From assembly GCF_000725485.1 (NCBI RefSeq), contig NZ_KL647031.1:434001-498000 (forward strand): DNA of 64,000 nt, given 5' to 3'. Below the pieces are notes generated by a model. The model saw nothing but the letters and a program-made list of their open reading frames with translations, was not told the DNA's origin and did no database searches. Source of the stretch: Nonomuraea candida (lineage in GTDB: Bacteria; Actinomycetota; Actinomycetes; Streptosporangiales; Streptosporangiaceae). The translations under genes were made by a program, and so were the position numbers. Numbering within the stretch: the first letter of the stretch is position 1; the number at the start of each line of letters is the position of its first letter. Below, piece after piece: positions 26,363 through 34,501 of this stretch.

Positions 26363-26420
26363 TTGCCAATGTTAGGGATCGTTCCCTATAGTCCTGCGGG
26401 TAGGGAACGATCCCTAACAT
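26363..26420 (+). promoter_or_regulatory. MFS-gene promoter overlapped by double TetR-type operator
   Basis: TTGCCA (26363-26368) and TATAGT (26387-26392), spaced 18 bases, form a good promoter. Two 20-bp arms, ATGTTAGGGATCGTTCCCTA (26369-26388) and its exact reverse complement (26401-26420), are separated by 12 bases. Each arm is itself palindrome-like (TAGGGA-4-TCCCTA). The left arm fills the -35/-10 spacer and the right arm covers the start region. The same layout recurs upstream of the tetR gene at 29380-29431. Confidence 0.85.
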
Positions 26421-26530
26421 CGCGGCGCCGCTCCGGCCACCGAGCAGCCGGTCAGCTCGGCGGCCGTTCGCCGTGGCAACCGCGTTCGGCGCGACAGAGC
26501 AAGAACGCGACAAGACGAGAAAGGGTCCGC

Positions 26531-27760
26531 ATGAAGAGGCAGCAAGCGGCGCAGAGCCAACGGAAGACTGCCCTGGCCTTGGCGACGCTGTTCCTGGGAA
26601 CGTTCGTGCTGGGCAGCGCCGAACTGCTCCCGGTCGGCGTGCTCAATGTGATCGCCACCGACCTCAAGGTGTCCATCTCCGCGGCCGGCGCACTCGTGAC
26701 CGCGTACGCCCTCGGTGTGGCCATCGGCGGTCCGCTCCTCACCGCATTGACGATCAAGCTGAACAAACGCACCGTTCTGGCCGGGGCACTCCTGCTGTCC
26801 GCCGTGGGCAATCTGGTGCCGGTGCTGATCGCCGACTACACCCTGTTCGTCGCCGCACGCGCCTTCACCGGCGCGCTCGGTGGCCTGTTCGTCGCCGTCG
26901 CGTTCATCGTCGGCACCTCGATCGTGCCGCCGGAGCGTATGGGCCAGGCAATCTCCGCGGTCTTCGGTGGTTTCGCGGTCTCGGGAGCACTGGGCGTGCC
27001 GCTGGGCACGTTGATCGGCCAGCAGCTCGGCTGGCGCGGCTCGTTCATCGCCGTCGTGGCGCTGGCCGTGGTCGCCCTGCTCGCGACGCTCCCGCTGGTG
27101 CCGTCCGTGGCCGGTGCCAGCGTGCGAGCGGGCGACCAGGCCAGGTACGCCTTCGCCCCGCGGGTGCTCGCCATGCTCGCCCTGCAAGCCCTGGGGTTCG
27201 CGTCGCTGTATGCGGCCCTGACCTACATCGTGCCCTTCCTGGAGAATGTCACTGGCATCTCCGGCGCCCTGATCAGCGCCTTCCTGCTGGCCTACGGCGC
27301 CGCCAGCGCGGCCGGCTCCATCGCCGGCGGCCGCTTCGCCGACAGCAACGCCTCCCGCACCCTGACCGTGGGGACGATCGGGGTGGCCATCAGCCTGCTG
27401 GCGCTCTACCTGGTGGGCGCGATCGCGTTCCTCGTGGTGCTGGCGCTGCTGGCCTGGGGGCTGTTCGCCATGGGCATGGTGCCATCGCTGCAGTACCGCG
27501 TGGTCAACCTGGCCGGCCCCGGGGGCGCGCTGGCGTCGTCGTTGCCGGCCTCGGCGGCCAACGTGGGCATCGCCGCCGGATCGGTCGCCGGTGGCGCGGC
27601 GATCGGCAACTTCTCCTCGTCCGCCCCGGTGATCACCGGCCTGATCATCGCCGTGATCGCCATCCCGGTCGCCTGGGCCACCGGCTTCCTCAAGCCGCCG
27701 GTTGTTGACGAGAGTCCGGGAGCCGGCTCTGCCCCGGACATCGTGTCCAAGTCCGCGTGA
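26531..27760 (+). CDS. MFS transporter (DHA1/AraJ-Cmx type efflux)
   Basis: Twelve-helix major facilitator, 409 residues, drug or sugar-efflux type. Helix 1 is LALATLFLGTFVLGSAELLPVGVL. The loop 2/3 region is KLNKRTVLAG and helix 5 is GGFAVSGALGVPLGTLIGQQLGWR, the antiporter motif-C-like stretch seen in Cmx/AraJ relatives. It probably exports a toxic compound. Controlled, by inference, by the TetR protein encoded at 28730-29359, whose own promoter carries matching operators. Confidence 0.88.
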   Translation: MKRQQAAQSQRKTALALATLFLGTFVLGSAELLPVGVLNVIATDLKVSISAAGALVTAYALGVAIGGPLLTALTIKLNKRTVLAGALLLSAVGNLVPVLIADYTLFVAARAFTGALGGLFVAVAFIVGTSIVPPERMGQAISAVFGGFAVSGALGVPLGTLIGQQLGWRGSFIAVVALAVVALLATLPLVPSVAGASVRAGDQARYAFAPRVLAMLALQALGFASLYAALTYIVPFLENVTGISGALISAFLLAYGAASAAGSIAGGRFADSNASRTLTVGTIGVAISLLALYLVGAIAFLVVLALLAWGLFAMGMVPSLQYRVVNLAGPGGALASSLPASAANVGIAAGSVAGGAAIGNFSSSAPVITGLIIAVIAIPVAWATGFLKPPVVDESPGAGSAPDIVSKSA

Positions 27761-27843
27761 CACCGGTGAGGCGGTGTGGCGGGCCTTCCGCGCCGCCGAG
27801 CCGGCCCTTTCGTGTAGCCGAGACGTGCGTCCAGGAGTGAGCA

Positions 27844-28899
27844 ATGAACGAGTCGCGAGAGTATCGCGTCACCGGTGTCCGGGGACGCAACATGGTGCGG
27901 GAATGGCCCCGCGACCGGCCGCGTTACGTGGCTCTGCTGATCCACGGCTACGGTGAGCACGTGGGCCGCTACGAGTACGTGGCCGACCGGCTCGTCCGGC
28001 ACGGCGCGGCCGTCTACGGCGTGGATCATGTCGGTCACGGCAAGTCCGGGGGTGAGCGCGCGCTGATCGAGGATTTTGAGGACGTGGTCACCGACGTGCA
28101 CACGGTCGAGGAACGTGCCCGGGAGGACCATCCCGGTGTGCCCGTGGTGGCGATCGGCCACTCGATGGGCGGCATGATCGCCGCCCGCTACGCCCAGCGG
28201 TACGGCGCCGGCCTGGCCGCGCTCGTCCTTTCCGCGCCCGTGATCGGCCGGTGGGAGGTCGTCTCCACGCTGCTCTCCTTCGACGAGATTCCCGACGCTC
28301 CCCTCGACCCGTCCATGCTCTCCCGCGACCCCTCCGTGGGAGAGGCCGCTGGAGCCGACCCGCTGGTGTGGACGGGGGCATTCAGGCGGGCCACCCTGGA
28401 GGCATTCGTCACAGCGATGGCCACGATCGCCAAGGGCGGCACGTTCGGAGACCTGCCGACGTTGTGGCTGCACGGGGAAGACGACAAGCTCGTGCCGCCT
28501 GGTCCCAGCCGGGAAGGGCTCGACGCCGTACGGGGGAGCTACCTGACCGAGCGGCTCTACCCCGGCGATCACTTCGGGGCCGGCCGGCTGGAAGTTGGCG
28601 CAGGCCATCTTGGCGGGATCGCAGCCCTTGGGCCGCGCCTGGAGCCCGTCGTCGCCAACACGGTCAACCGATCGCGAAAACCGCCGGTCTTCGCCGCTCT
28701 CCTGCCAGTGCGCCCCTTCGCGAGAGCGATCAGCTCAGCTCGTGGCTCGGCAGGCCCCCGTATGGGCTCGCTACCGGCCGGCTGGGTGATGGTGCGGCGG
28801 TTGCGAGGATGCTCTGGACCAGGCTTCGTCCCCGTTTGGCGGGACCGTCCGGGCCGAGGGACTGGCTGGACGCGTGCAGGCCTTCGAAGACCAGCATGA
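27844..28899 (+). CDS. monoacylglycerol-lipase-like alpha/beta hydrolase with aberrant 3' end
   Basis: Serine hydrolase of the MGL family. Residues 1-240 look normal: oxyanion region LIHGYGEHVGRYEYV, nucleophile GHSMGG, and the acid in LWLHGEDDKLVPP. The usual end (YPGxxHE followed by a final helix) is missing; after LYPGDHF at about residue 240 the sequence is unlike the family, Arg/Pro-rich, and runs 170 bp antisense into tetR. The catalytic His is therefore uncertain. A deletion or recombination near 28570 probably replaced the end; it may be a pseudogene. Confidence 0.7.
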   Translation: MNESREYRVTGVRGRNMVREWPRDRPRYVALLIHGYGEHVGRYEYVADRLVRHGAAVYGVDHVGHGKSGGERALIEDFEDVVTDVHTVEERAREDHPGVPVVAIGHSMGGMIAARYAQRYGAGLAALVLSAPVIGRWEVVSTLLSFDEIPDAPLDPSMLSRDPSVGEAAGADPLVWTGAFRRATLEAFVTAMATIAKGGTFGDLPTLWLHGEDDKLVPPGPSREGLDAVRGSYLTERLYPGDHFGAGRLEVGAGHLGGIAALGPRLEPVVANTVNRSRKPPVFAALLPVRPFARAISSARGSAGPRMGSLPAGWVMVRRLRGCSGPGFVPVWRDRPGRGTGWTRAGLRRPA

Positions 28900-29359
28900 G
28901 GTGGTCGGCCATTTCGGCGGGGTCGTCGACGCCGAGCCGTTCGGTCAGGTGGCCGATGGTGGCGCGGAGCCAGGATTTGGCCGCGACGGCGTTGCGGTGG
29001 GCGGGCAGGTCGGGGTCGGGGAACTCGGCCAGTGCCATCAGCATGGGGCAGCCGCGGTATCGCTCGGAGGTGACTTGTGTGAAGACGGTCTCGAAGATGG
29101 CGAGGATCTGGTCGCGCGGGTCGGGCCCGGCGGCCTCGATCACCGTGCTCACGAGGTTCTCGAAGTCCTGGTGGGTGCGTTGGACGTAGGCGCCTACCAG
29201 GCCGTCTTTGGAGGTGAAGAGCCGGTACAGGGTGGTGGGGGCGACGTCGGCCTCGGCCGCGACCAGGTCGACGCCGGTGGCCCGGATGCCTTTGCGGTAG
29301 AACAGCTCGCCCGCGACCTCCAGGACGTGGGCTCTGGTCTTGTCGGCGGTTCTGTGCAC
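28730..29359 (-). CDS. TetR-family repressor
   Basis: 209 residues: N-terminal HTH (about 8-55: LEVAGELFYRKGIRATGVDLVAAEADVAPTTLYRLF split by the usual turn) and a ligand domain with CPMLMALAEFPDP typical of TetR_C subfamilies that respond to small toxic molecules. Its promoter carries the same double operator as the MFS gene 2.9 kb away, so it likely represses both itself and the exporter. Its 3' end overlaps the degenerate tail of the hydrolase gene. Confidence 0.92.
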   Translation of the reverse strand: MHRTADKTRAHVLEVAGELFYRKGIRATGVDLVAAEADVAPTTLYRLFTSKDGLVGAYVQRTHQDFENLVSTVIEAAGPDPRDQILAIFETVFTQVTSERYRGCPMLMALAEFPDPDLPAHRNAVAAKSWLRATIGHLTERLGVDDPAEMADHLMLVFEGLHASSQSLGPDGPAKRGRSLVQSILATAAPSPSRPVASPYGGLPSHELS

Positions 29360-29379
29360 GGCGCCCTTCCCGATTGCGA

Positions 29380-29431
29380 TGTTAGGGTTCGTTCCCTAAA
29401 GTTTAGCCGGCAGGGACCGATCCCTATCAAT
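29380..29431 (-). promoter_or_regulatory. tetR promoter with double operator
   Basis: Arms ATGTTAGGGTTCGTTCCCTA (29380-29399) and CAGGGACCGATCCCTATCAA (29412-29431) are separated by 12 bases, the same spacing as at 26369-26420, with a few mismatches. On the minus strand TTGATA (29426-29431) and TAAACT (29401-29406) give a plausible promoter with 19-base spacing inside the element. Confidence 0.8.
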
Positions 29432-29700
29432 CTGGAGTGCTGCCTTGGTCGCGTGCCCGACCACCGGGCAGGATCTGTACGACACGTACGGATCGGCGCT
29501 GTTCGCGGCCAGCGCGTCCGACGAGCTGGTTCCGGGGGGGCGAATCCGCCGGGTGCCGGACGCGGCTCGGTGGGCCGCCGCTGCCGGCCCGGCCCACCTT
29601 CACCAAGTCCTGGGCCGGCAGCGACTACCGCACCCACTTGTCGTAGCCCGCGAGGGCCCATGAGCGGTCTGACGGTCTGTTCAGATGTCAGTGCCGGCCT
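29432..29700. other. non-coding stretch
   Basis: No supported gene. An open plus-strand frame (29445-29663) lacks a ribosome-binding site and recognisable homology; it could be a gene relic. A weak T/G-rich patch ends at the stop of the reductase gene. Confidence 0.4.
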
Positions 29701-30357
29701 TTACCCCGCCGAGCCGGTCCCCGTGGGGACGGTGGCAACGTCGACGAGGTTGAAGACCGTGAGCGGGTCGCGTCCGCCGAACAGCAGCGAGATCACGATC
29801 GCGGCCATCGCTTCGAGGTGGTGAGCGTGCCGGAGATCGCCGACAGGCAGCGGCTCGCAGCCGATGTCGGCGATCAGCCGGCGAGTGGTGTCCAACGCGG
29901 TGGGATCGTCACCACAGTAGGGCACGAACAGGCGGCGGCCGTCGAACACCGGTGGGTCCATCTGCCAGACCCGCGCGTGGCAGAGGTTGAACGCCTTGAC
30001 GACATGCCCGCCGGTGGCCCGCTCGATCTCCTGGGCCATCGAGTTGCCGGGTGCGGTGACCAGGGTGAAGTGCTCGACCTCAACCGGGTTGTTGCAGTCG
30101 ATGATCACTTTGCCGCCCAGCGCGCCGCCGATCCGGGCCAGCGTGGACGGCATTCCCTGGTAGAGCACGGCGATCAGGGCGGCGTCCGCGAACTGGGCCA
30201 CTTCCTCGAAGCTACCGGTGCGGGCGCCCCACTTGCCGGCCAGGGCTCGGGCCTTGTCCGGCGTACGGCCGCTGATCATCAACTCGTGGCCGGCGGCGGC
30301 CCACCGGGTGCCGAGCGCGTCGGCCATCGCCCCGGCGCCGAAGATTCCGATTCTCAT
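29701..30357 (-). CDS. NADPH-dependent F420 reductase / NAD(P)-binding oxidoreductase
   Basis: Rossmann protein of 218 residues: MRIGIFGAGAMADALGTRWA (GxGxxA) at the N terminus, second strand ending MISGRTPDKA, and the catalytic region IIDCNNPVE ... KAFNLCHARVWQ. It fits the F420H2:NADP oxidoreductase-like group (PF03807), many members of which do not truly use F420. ATG 30357 was chosen since the Rossmann strand starts there. Adjacent HxlR regulator (30406-30750) on the same strand. Confidence 0.85.
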   Translation of the reverse strand: MRIGIFGAGAMADALGTRWAAAGHELMISGRTPDKARALAGKWGARTGSFEEVAQFADAALIAVLYQGMPSTLARIGGALGGKVIIDCNNPVEVEHFTLVTAPGNSMAQEIERATGGHVVKAFNLCHARVWQMDPPVFDGRRLFVPYCGDDPTALDTTRRLIADIGCEPLPVGDLRHAHHLEAMAAIVISLLFGGRDPLTVFNLVDVATVPTGTGSAG

Positions 30358-30375
30358 GCACCGCATGCTAGGAAG

Positions 30376-30403
30376 GCGCAGGGAACCGACGGGTTCCCTG
30401 CGC
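30376..30403. promoter_or_regulatory. perfect 12-bp inverted repeat upstream of reductase
   Basis: GCGCAGGGAACC-GACG-GGTTCCCTGCGC lies 2 bp from the hxlR stop and about 20 bp before the reductase start, all on the minus strand. It may terminate hxlR transcripts or be the HxlR operator for the reductase; no U-tract is present. Confidence 0.6.
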
Positions 30404-30405
30404 AG

Positions 30406-30750
30406 TCAGGTGCCGTCGTCGCCGGCGAGGTCCTCGGCGTGCTCCTCGGCCCACCGGGCCAGCACCGTCACCGGCTGGAGCAGGCTGTGGCCGAGTTCGG
30501 TCAACCGGTACTCCACGCCCGCGGGCGCGGTGGCCAGATTCCGCCGCTGGACGAGGTTGTTGCGCTCCAGCCTGCGGAGCGTCTGGGTGAGCATCTTGTT
30601 GCTGATCCCGCCGATCCGGTCGCGCAGGTCGCTGTAGCGCTGCGGGCCGCGGCCCAGCCCGAACACCACGACCACCGACCAGGTGTCGGCGATCAGTTTC
30701 AGCGTGCTGCGGGCGGGACAATCGGCGAGGAACACGTCGTAATCACTCAC
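30406..30750 (-). CDS. HxlR-family transcriptional regulator
   Basis: Winged-helix regulator, 114 residues, with the HxlR core CPARSTLKLIADTWSVVVVFGL, the Cys that senses aldehydes or electrophiles in several relatives, followed by RYSDLRDRIGGISNKMLTQTLRRLERN. GTG 30750 has GGAG 8 bases upstream; ATG 30789 would add 13 residues. Likely controls the neighbouring reductase. Confidence 0.88.
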   Translation of the reverse strand: MSDYDVFLADCPARSTLKLIADTWSVVVVFGLGRGPQRYSDLRDRIGGISNKMLTQTLRRLERNNLVQRRNLATAPAGVEYRLTELGHSLLQPVTVLARWAEEHAEDLAGDDGT

Positions 30751-31000
30751 GTTCGCCGCTCCGTGTGCCCGATGAACCATCAACGTCATCTTGTCTCACA
30801 GGGGCAGTCCACCACAGCACGCTCTTCGGCCGTTCTTCCGGGCTCTCGGCGGACGGCTCGGGCGCGTTCCCTCTGGCGCGCCGCCTGGCGATGCGGCATG
30901 TCCTGGACACGTCGCCGCCCATACCGCCAGACCGCACAGCTACTACGGCCTTCTCTGCTGACATCGGAAATCTCTCGAACATCCGGCACGGTCGCCGGAG

Positions 31001-31141
31001 TTAGCCCGGCGCGTCGTCCAGGTCGATGACGCCGAAGTCGCCGGCCGGCGAGCCCGCGTGGACGGGGCCGTATTCGCGCAGGAGCGCGGTGGCCTGACCG
31101 GCGAGGGTGCCAGGCCGGGCGGGGGCGGCGCACCGGCCGGT
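31001..31141 (-). pseudogene. C-terminal relic of a small protein downstream of the secretion cassette
   Basis: The minus frame ending at TAA 31001-31003 reads ATALLREYGPVHAGSPAG... and finishes VIDLDDAPG. It has no start codon of its own and runs into the end of the 361-residue gene in another frame. It resembles, from memory, part of an actinobacterial protein found next to such cassettes (possibly an immunity protein). Treated as a decayed 3' fragment; identity uncertain. Confidence 0.35.
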
Positions 31142-31154
31142 CGCGGCGGCGGTG

Positions 31155-32240
31155 TCAGGTGAAGTCGAGGGGGCCGTCGTTGAAGAGCCTGAAGGGGCCG
31201 CCGAGGATCGCCTGCTCCAGGCCGTCCTCGCGTTCCCGCCAACGCTGCTGGTAGCCGGAGCCGTGGCCGCCCTCCAGGAAGCGCTCGCGGGCCTCCTGCT
31301 CGTGGCCGAGCTGGCTGCCCATCCGGTACGCCGCCTGGTTGGCCGCCCGCTCCTCCTTCTCCCGCGCCTCCATGTAGCCGTCGCTCATGGGGCTCGGGTT
31401 CCAGCGGTCCTTGAGCATCTCGACCTGGCGGACGTACTCGGCGGCCAGGGACTCCGCGCTCGCCGTGCCCGCCCCGCCGATGCGGACGACGTTGAGGTCA
31501 CGGTTGTAGTCGGACCAGACCGAGTTGCGGTCCTGCTGGAACAGGGCGGTGATGCCGTGCTCCGCGGCGTACCTCAGGGCCTCACGGCCCTCGGGCGTCT
31601 GGCGCAGGACGGCCTCGGCGTCCCTGCGGGCCTCCGGGTTGTCGTCGTACGGGTCGAGGGAGAGCATGTTGGCCGCCACCCCGGCCGTCTGGAGCGCGGG
31701 GATGACCATGCCGCGGGCGAGCAGCCGCTTGGCGACGTGGAGGGAGTTGAGCGCGCCGGTCGCGATGTTCCGCTCCACCTGGCCCAGGGCGGCGCCGAGC
31801 GCCTTGCGGGCGCCCAGGACCTGCTGCCTGGCGAACAGCGCGCCCAGCGCCGGGCCGAGCCGGAAGCCGCGGACGAGCGAGAGCAGCAGCGCGATGAGGG
31901 TCAGGACGACGACGTACTTCCAGACGGTGCGCAGCACGACGACCGTGGTCGTCCCCGTGCCGACCAGGGCGTTGGCCAGGAAGTCGTCGTCCATGCGCTG
32001 CGCGTCGAAGCCGTAGGAGTCCTCGAAGACCGAGACGTCGGAGCCGAGGTTGCCGGCCGCGCGGACGTGCGCGACCGCGTCCTGCGACTGCGCGCGGCCG
32101 CTCTGGGAGGCGGCGGCGAGGTCGAGCCACGCGCCGGCCGCGTCGAGCGTGCGCGACTCGTCCTCGCGCCGCCACGGCGCCTCCGGCGCGACGAGGCCGT
32201 GCACCGGCTGGAGCGCGGCGGGAAGTTCCCAGGTCACCAT
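31155..32240 (-). CDS. membrane protein with toxin-like C-terminal domain, T7SS cassette
   Basis: 361 residues. The N-terminal helical region (1-95) is followed by one or two membrane helices (TTTVVVLRTVWKYVVVLTLIALLLSLV). A middle helical segment leads to a C-terminal domain (about 195-340: REALRYAAEHGITALFQ, NVVRIGGAGTASAESLAAEY). The latter resembles zincin-like domains of polymorphic toxins but lacks HExxH, so catalysis is doubtful. It overlaps the preceding EspC-like gene by 7 bp. A secreted effector or part of a secretion-linked complex is an inference from context. Confidence 0.6.
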   Translation of the reverse strand: MVTWELPAALQPVHGLVAPEAPWRREDESRTLDAAGAWLDLAAASQSGRAQSQDAVAHVRAAGNLGSDVSVFEDSYGFDAQRMDDDFLANALVGTGTTTVVVLRTVWKYVVVLTLIALLLSLVRGFRLGPALGALFARQQVLGARKALGAALGQVERNIATGALNSLHVAKRLLARGMVIPALQTAGVAANMLSLDPYDDNPEARRDAEAVLRQTPEGREALRYAAEHGITALFQQDRNSVWSDYNRDLNVVRIGGAGTASAESLAAEYVRQVEMLKDRWNPSPMSDGYMEAREKEERAANQAAYRMGSQLGHEQEARERFLEGGHGSGYQQRWREREDGLEQAILGGPFRLFNDGPLDFT

Positions 32241-32587
32241 TCCTCCACGGAAGCTCGCAGGCGCTCGGAGGCCTGCACGTTGGCCTGCTCGGCCCGTACG
32301 TAGTTGCGCTCCGACGCCGTGGCGCCCGTGGCGCGGTCGCGCAGGGCCCGCGACGTGCTGCCGAAGGCGTCGCGCACCAGGTCGGTCAGGCCCGCGAACT
32401 CCACGTCGAACTCCCTGCCCGGCCGCTCGTCCGCGCCGGGGCCGCCCGCCCCGGCGGCCCGGCCGAGCGAGGCGGTCAGCGCGCGGTCCAGGCCGTCGGC
32501 AGTCTCGGCCAGCCAGGCCGCCGAGACGAGCCTGCTGCCGAAGACGACCCGCGTCTCGCCGGGGTTGCCGTCGTCACTCATGTCCAT
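32234..32587 (-). CDS. EspC/WXG100-like type VII secretion substrate candidate
   Basis: 117 residues, mostly helical, no signal peptide. A YxxxE motif (YVRAE) near the C terminus matches the T7SS export signal Y-x3-D/E that follows a helix-turn-helix in EspC/Esx-type substrates. Gly/Ala-rich turn in the middle (GRAAGAGGPGADERPG). Located between a YbaB-family gene and the membrane protein, the usual layout of such cassettes. No ESX core genes are in the window. Confidence 0.65.
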   Translation of the reverse strand: MDMSDDGNPGETRVVFGSRLVSAAWLAETADGLDRALTASLGRAAGAGGPGADERPGREFDVEFAGLTDLVRDAFGSTSRALRDRATGATASERNYVRAEQANVQASERLRASVEEW

Positions 32588-32609
32588 GTGTCCCGGGGGT
32601 CGTGAGGGT

Positions 32610-32987
32610 TCAGGAGGCGTTGCGCATCAGCCGGTCGAGCCGCATGGTGAGCTCGTTGGCGACGACGAGGATCTCGTTCATGCTGCTGTGGGCGTCGGCC
32701 TTGACGTCCTGGAGGAGGGCGGTCAGCTCGGGGCTCTCCTGGCGCAGCGCCTCGGGGATGGCCTCGGTGGCGCGCTCCTGGGCGGCGGCGCGGGCCCGGC
32801 CGAACGCGTCCCTGATCGCCCCGGACAGCTCCTCGGACGGCAGGCGCATCGCCCGGGGGTCGATACGCAGCCCCACCAGGTCGCCGGTGCCGTCGACCTC
32901 CACCTTGACCAGGCCGTTCGCCGCCGTCGCGGTCTCCCGCAGCTCGGTGAACCGGTCCAGGAAGTCGGGCTGATCCGGGGGCGCCAT
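32610..32987 (-). CDS. YbaB/EbfC family protein
   Basis: 125 residues with the YbaB/EbfC fold: N-terminal helix, central beta sheet (GLVKVEVDGTGDLVGLRIDPRAM) and a long C-terminal helix. Canonical YbaB is a nucleoid-associated protein next to recR; this divergent type is typically encoded at the head of actinobacterial T7SS effector cassettes, as here. Confidence 0.85.
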   Translation of the reverse strand: MAPPDQPDFLDRFTELRETATAANGLVKVEVDGTGDLVGLRIDPRAMRLPSEELSGAIRDAFGRARAAAQERATEAIPEALRQESPELTALLQDVKADAHSSMNEILVVANELTMRLDRLMRNAS

Positions 32988-33169
32988 GCGCTTCTCCTCA
33001 CTTTCGGTCCTTGCTCGACGGCAGTTTCGGCCATGGAGATGTAAGCAGAAAGGGTCGCCGCCGCTCTGGAACGATCATGAAAGTTCTCCGGGGATTCACC
33101 GGCCGTTCCGCTCGCACGCGCACCGCGCGTCGGGGGCCTGACTTCCTCGTACGCGGGCAGGAACCCTCC

Positions 33170-33313
33170 GTGGACGCTCTCAGCTTTCTCGCCCTCGCCG
33201 CCCTCCTCGTGGGCATGGTCATCGCGCTCACCCAGAAGGTGTGGCCGGTGGCGCTGTTGTGCCTCGGGCTGCTGCTGTCCGTGCTCGCCGAGGCGGGACT
33301 CATCGTGTCGTGA
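33170..33313 (+). CDS. 47-residue membrane protein
   Basis: Two hydrophobic helices (LSFLALAALLVGMVIALTQK and VALLCLGLLLSVLAEAGLIV). GTG 33170 was chosen because AGGA lies 7 bases upstream and the region before it reads as Arg-rich spacer; the frame is open back to 33011. Family unknown. Confidence 0.55.
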   Translation: MDALSFLALAALLVGMVIALTQKVWPVALLCLGLLLSVLAEAGLIVS

Positions 33314-33328
33314 GGCGCGCCCCCTCGC

Positions 33329-33408
33329 GCGCCCCTCGCGTGCCCCCTCGCGCGCCCCTCGCGTGCCCCCTCGTGCACCCCTCGCGTGCCCCCTCGTGCG
33401 CCCATCGT
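33329..33408. repeat. 23-bp tandem repeat array
   Basis: Units of period 23 (GCGCCCCTCGCGTGCCCCCTC plus two bases) start at 33329, 33352, 33375 and 33398 with few changes; each unit is made of two similar halves. It directly follows the stop of the small membrane gene. Non-coding; likely slippage-prone. Confidence 0.85.
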
Positions 33409-33520
33409 GCGCGCCGAGGTGGGCGGGGCGGGCGGGGCGGGATCGGGGCCGGGGAGCGCGCGGCGGGTTTTCGTCGGTGGCGGGGTCTACATTGGCGGCC
33501 ATCGACGAAGGAGTGACGAC

Positions 33521-34390
33521 ATGACCGAGCCGAAGACCCACACCCTTGACGTGCCCGGCGCCACGCTCGCCTACGACGTGCGGGAGGGCGAGGGCAGCGG
33601 CGCGCCGGCCCTGCTGCTGATCGGCTCCCCGATGGACGCCACGGGCTTCACCAGCCTGGCCGGCTTCTTCGGCGACCGCAGGGTGGTGACCTACGACCCG
33701 CGCGGCACCGGCCGCAGCCGGCGCACCGACGGCGCCGCGGAGTCGACGCCCGAGCTGCACGCCGACGACCTGCACCGGCTGATCGGCGCGATCGGCGGCG
33801 GCCCCGTCGACGTGTTCGCCAGCAGCGGCGGCGCGGTCAACGCGCTGGCGCTGGTGGCCGCGCACCCCGGGCAGGTGCGCACGCTCGTCGCGCACGAGCC
33901 GCCGGTCGCCAAGGTGCTGCCCGACCGCGACCACGCGCTGGCCGCCATCGCCGCCATGCGCGAGGTCTACCAGCGCGACGGCTTCGGGCCCGCGATGGCG
34001 ATGTTCATCGCGCTCACCTCCCACGAGGGCGAGATCCCCGCCGACTTCGCCCGCCGGCCCATGCCCGACCCGGCCCAGATGGGGCTGCCGGTCGAGGACG
34101 ACGGCTCCCGCGACGACGCGCTGCTCGGGCAAAACCTCATCACCTGCACCCACTACGAGCCCGACTTCGCGGCGCTGCGCGCGGCCTCGACCCGGATCGT
34201 CGTGGGCGTCGGGGCCGAGTCCCAGGGGCAGCTGGCCCACCGCGGCGGAGAAGGGGTGGCCGAGCGGCTCGGCCTCAAGCCCGTGACCTTTCCGAGCGAC
34301 CACGGCGGGTTCATGGGCGGCGAATACGGCATGCCGCCCGGCGACCCGGAAGGCTTCGCCGCCACCCTCCGCCAGGTCCTCGGCGAGTGA
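33521..34390 (+). CDS. alpha/beta hydrolase
   Basis: 289 residues. Oxyanion region LLLIGSPMDATGF, strand VVTYDPRGTGRS, nucleophile elbow FASSGGAVNALAL (S-x-G as SSG), and C-terminal FPSDHGGFMG with the candidate His. Ribosome-binding site AAGGAG 7 bases before ATG. Substrate unknown; stand-alone, convergent with the PucR gene. Confidence 0.87.
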   Translation: MTEPKTHTLDVPGATLAYDVREGEGSGAPALLLIGSPMDATGFTSLAGFFGDRRVVTYDPRGTGRSRRTDGAAESTPELHADDLHRLIGAIGGGPVDVFASSGGAVNALALVAAHPGQVRTLVAHEPPVAKVLPDRDHALAAIAAMREVYQRDGFGPAMAMFIALTSHEGEIPADFARRPMPDPAQMGLPVEDDGSRDDALLGQNLITCTHYEPDFAALRAASTRIVVGVGAESQGQLAHRGGEGVAERLGLKPVTFPSDHGGFMGGEYGMPPGDPEGFAATLRQVLGE

Positions 34391-34501
34391 CCCCGCCACC
34401 CGGCCCGGCCGTGTCCTGGGCGGGCCGGGCGTCCTGGGCGGGGCGGTTGTCTTGGGCGGGCCGGGCATGGGGGCGCTCGCGGCCTCGGAAGAGTCCGGCT
34501 G

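Noticed and set aside
29445..29663. 72-codon plus-strand frame between tetR and the F420-reductase gene
   Set aside because: No start context, no recognisable domain; kept only as part of a non-coding stretch.
31155..32240. Active metallopeptidase toxin
   Set aside because: The position where HExxH would be expected reads AAEYVRQVE; no zinc motif is visible.
33329..33408. CRISPR array
   Set aside because: Units are directly adjacent with no unique spacers and no cas genes.
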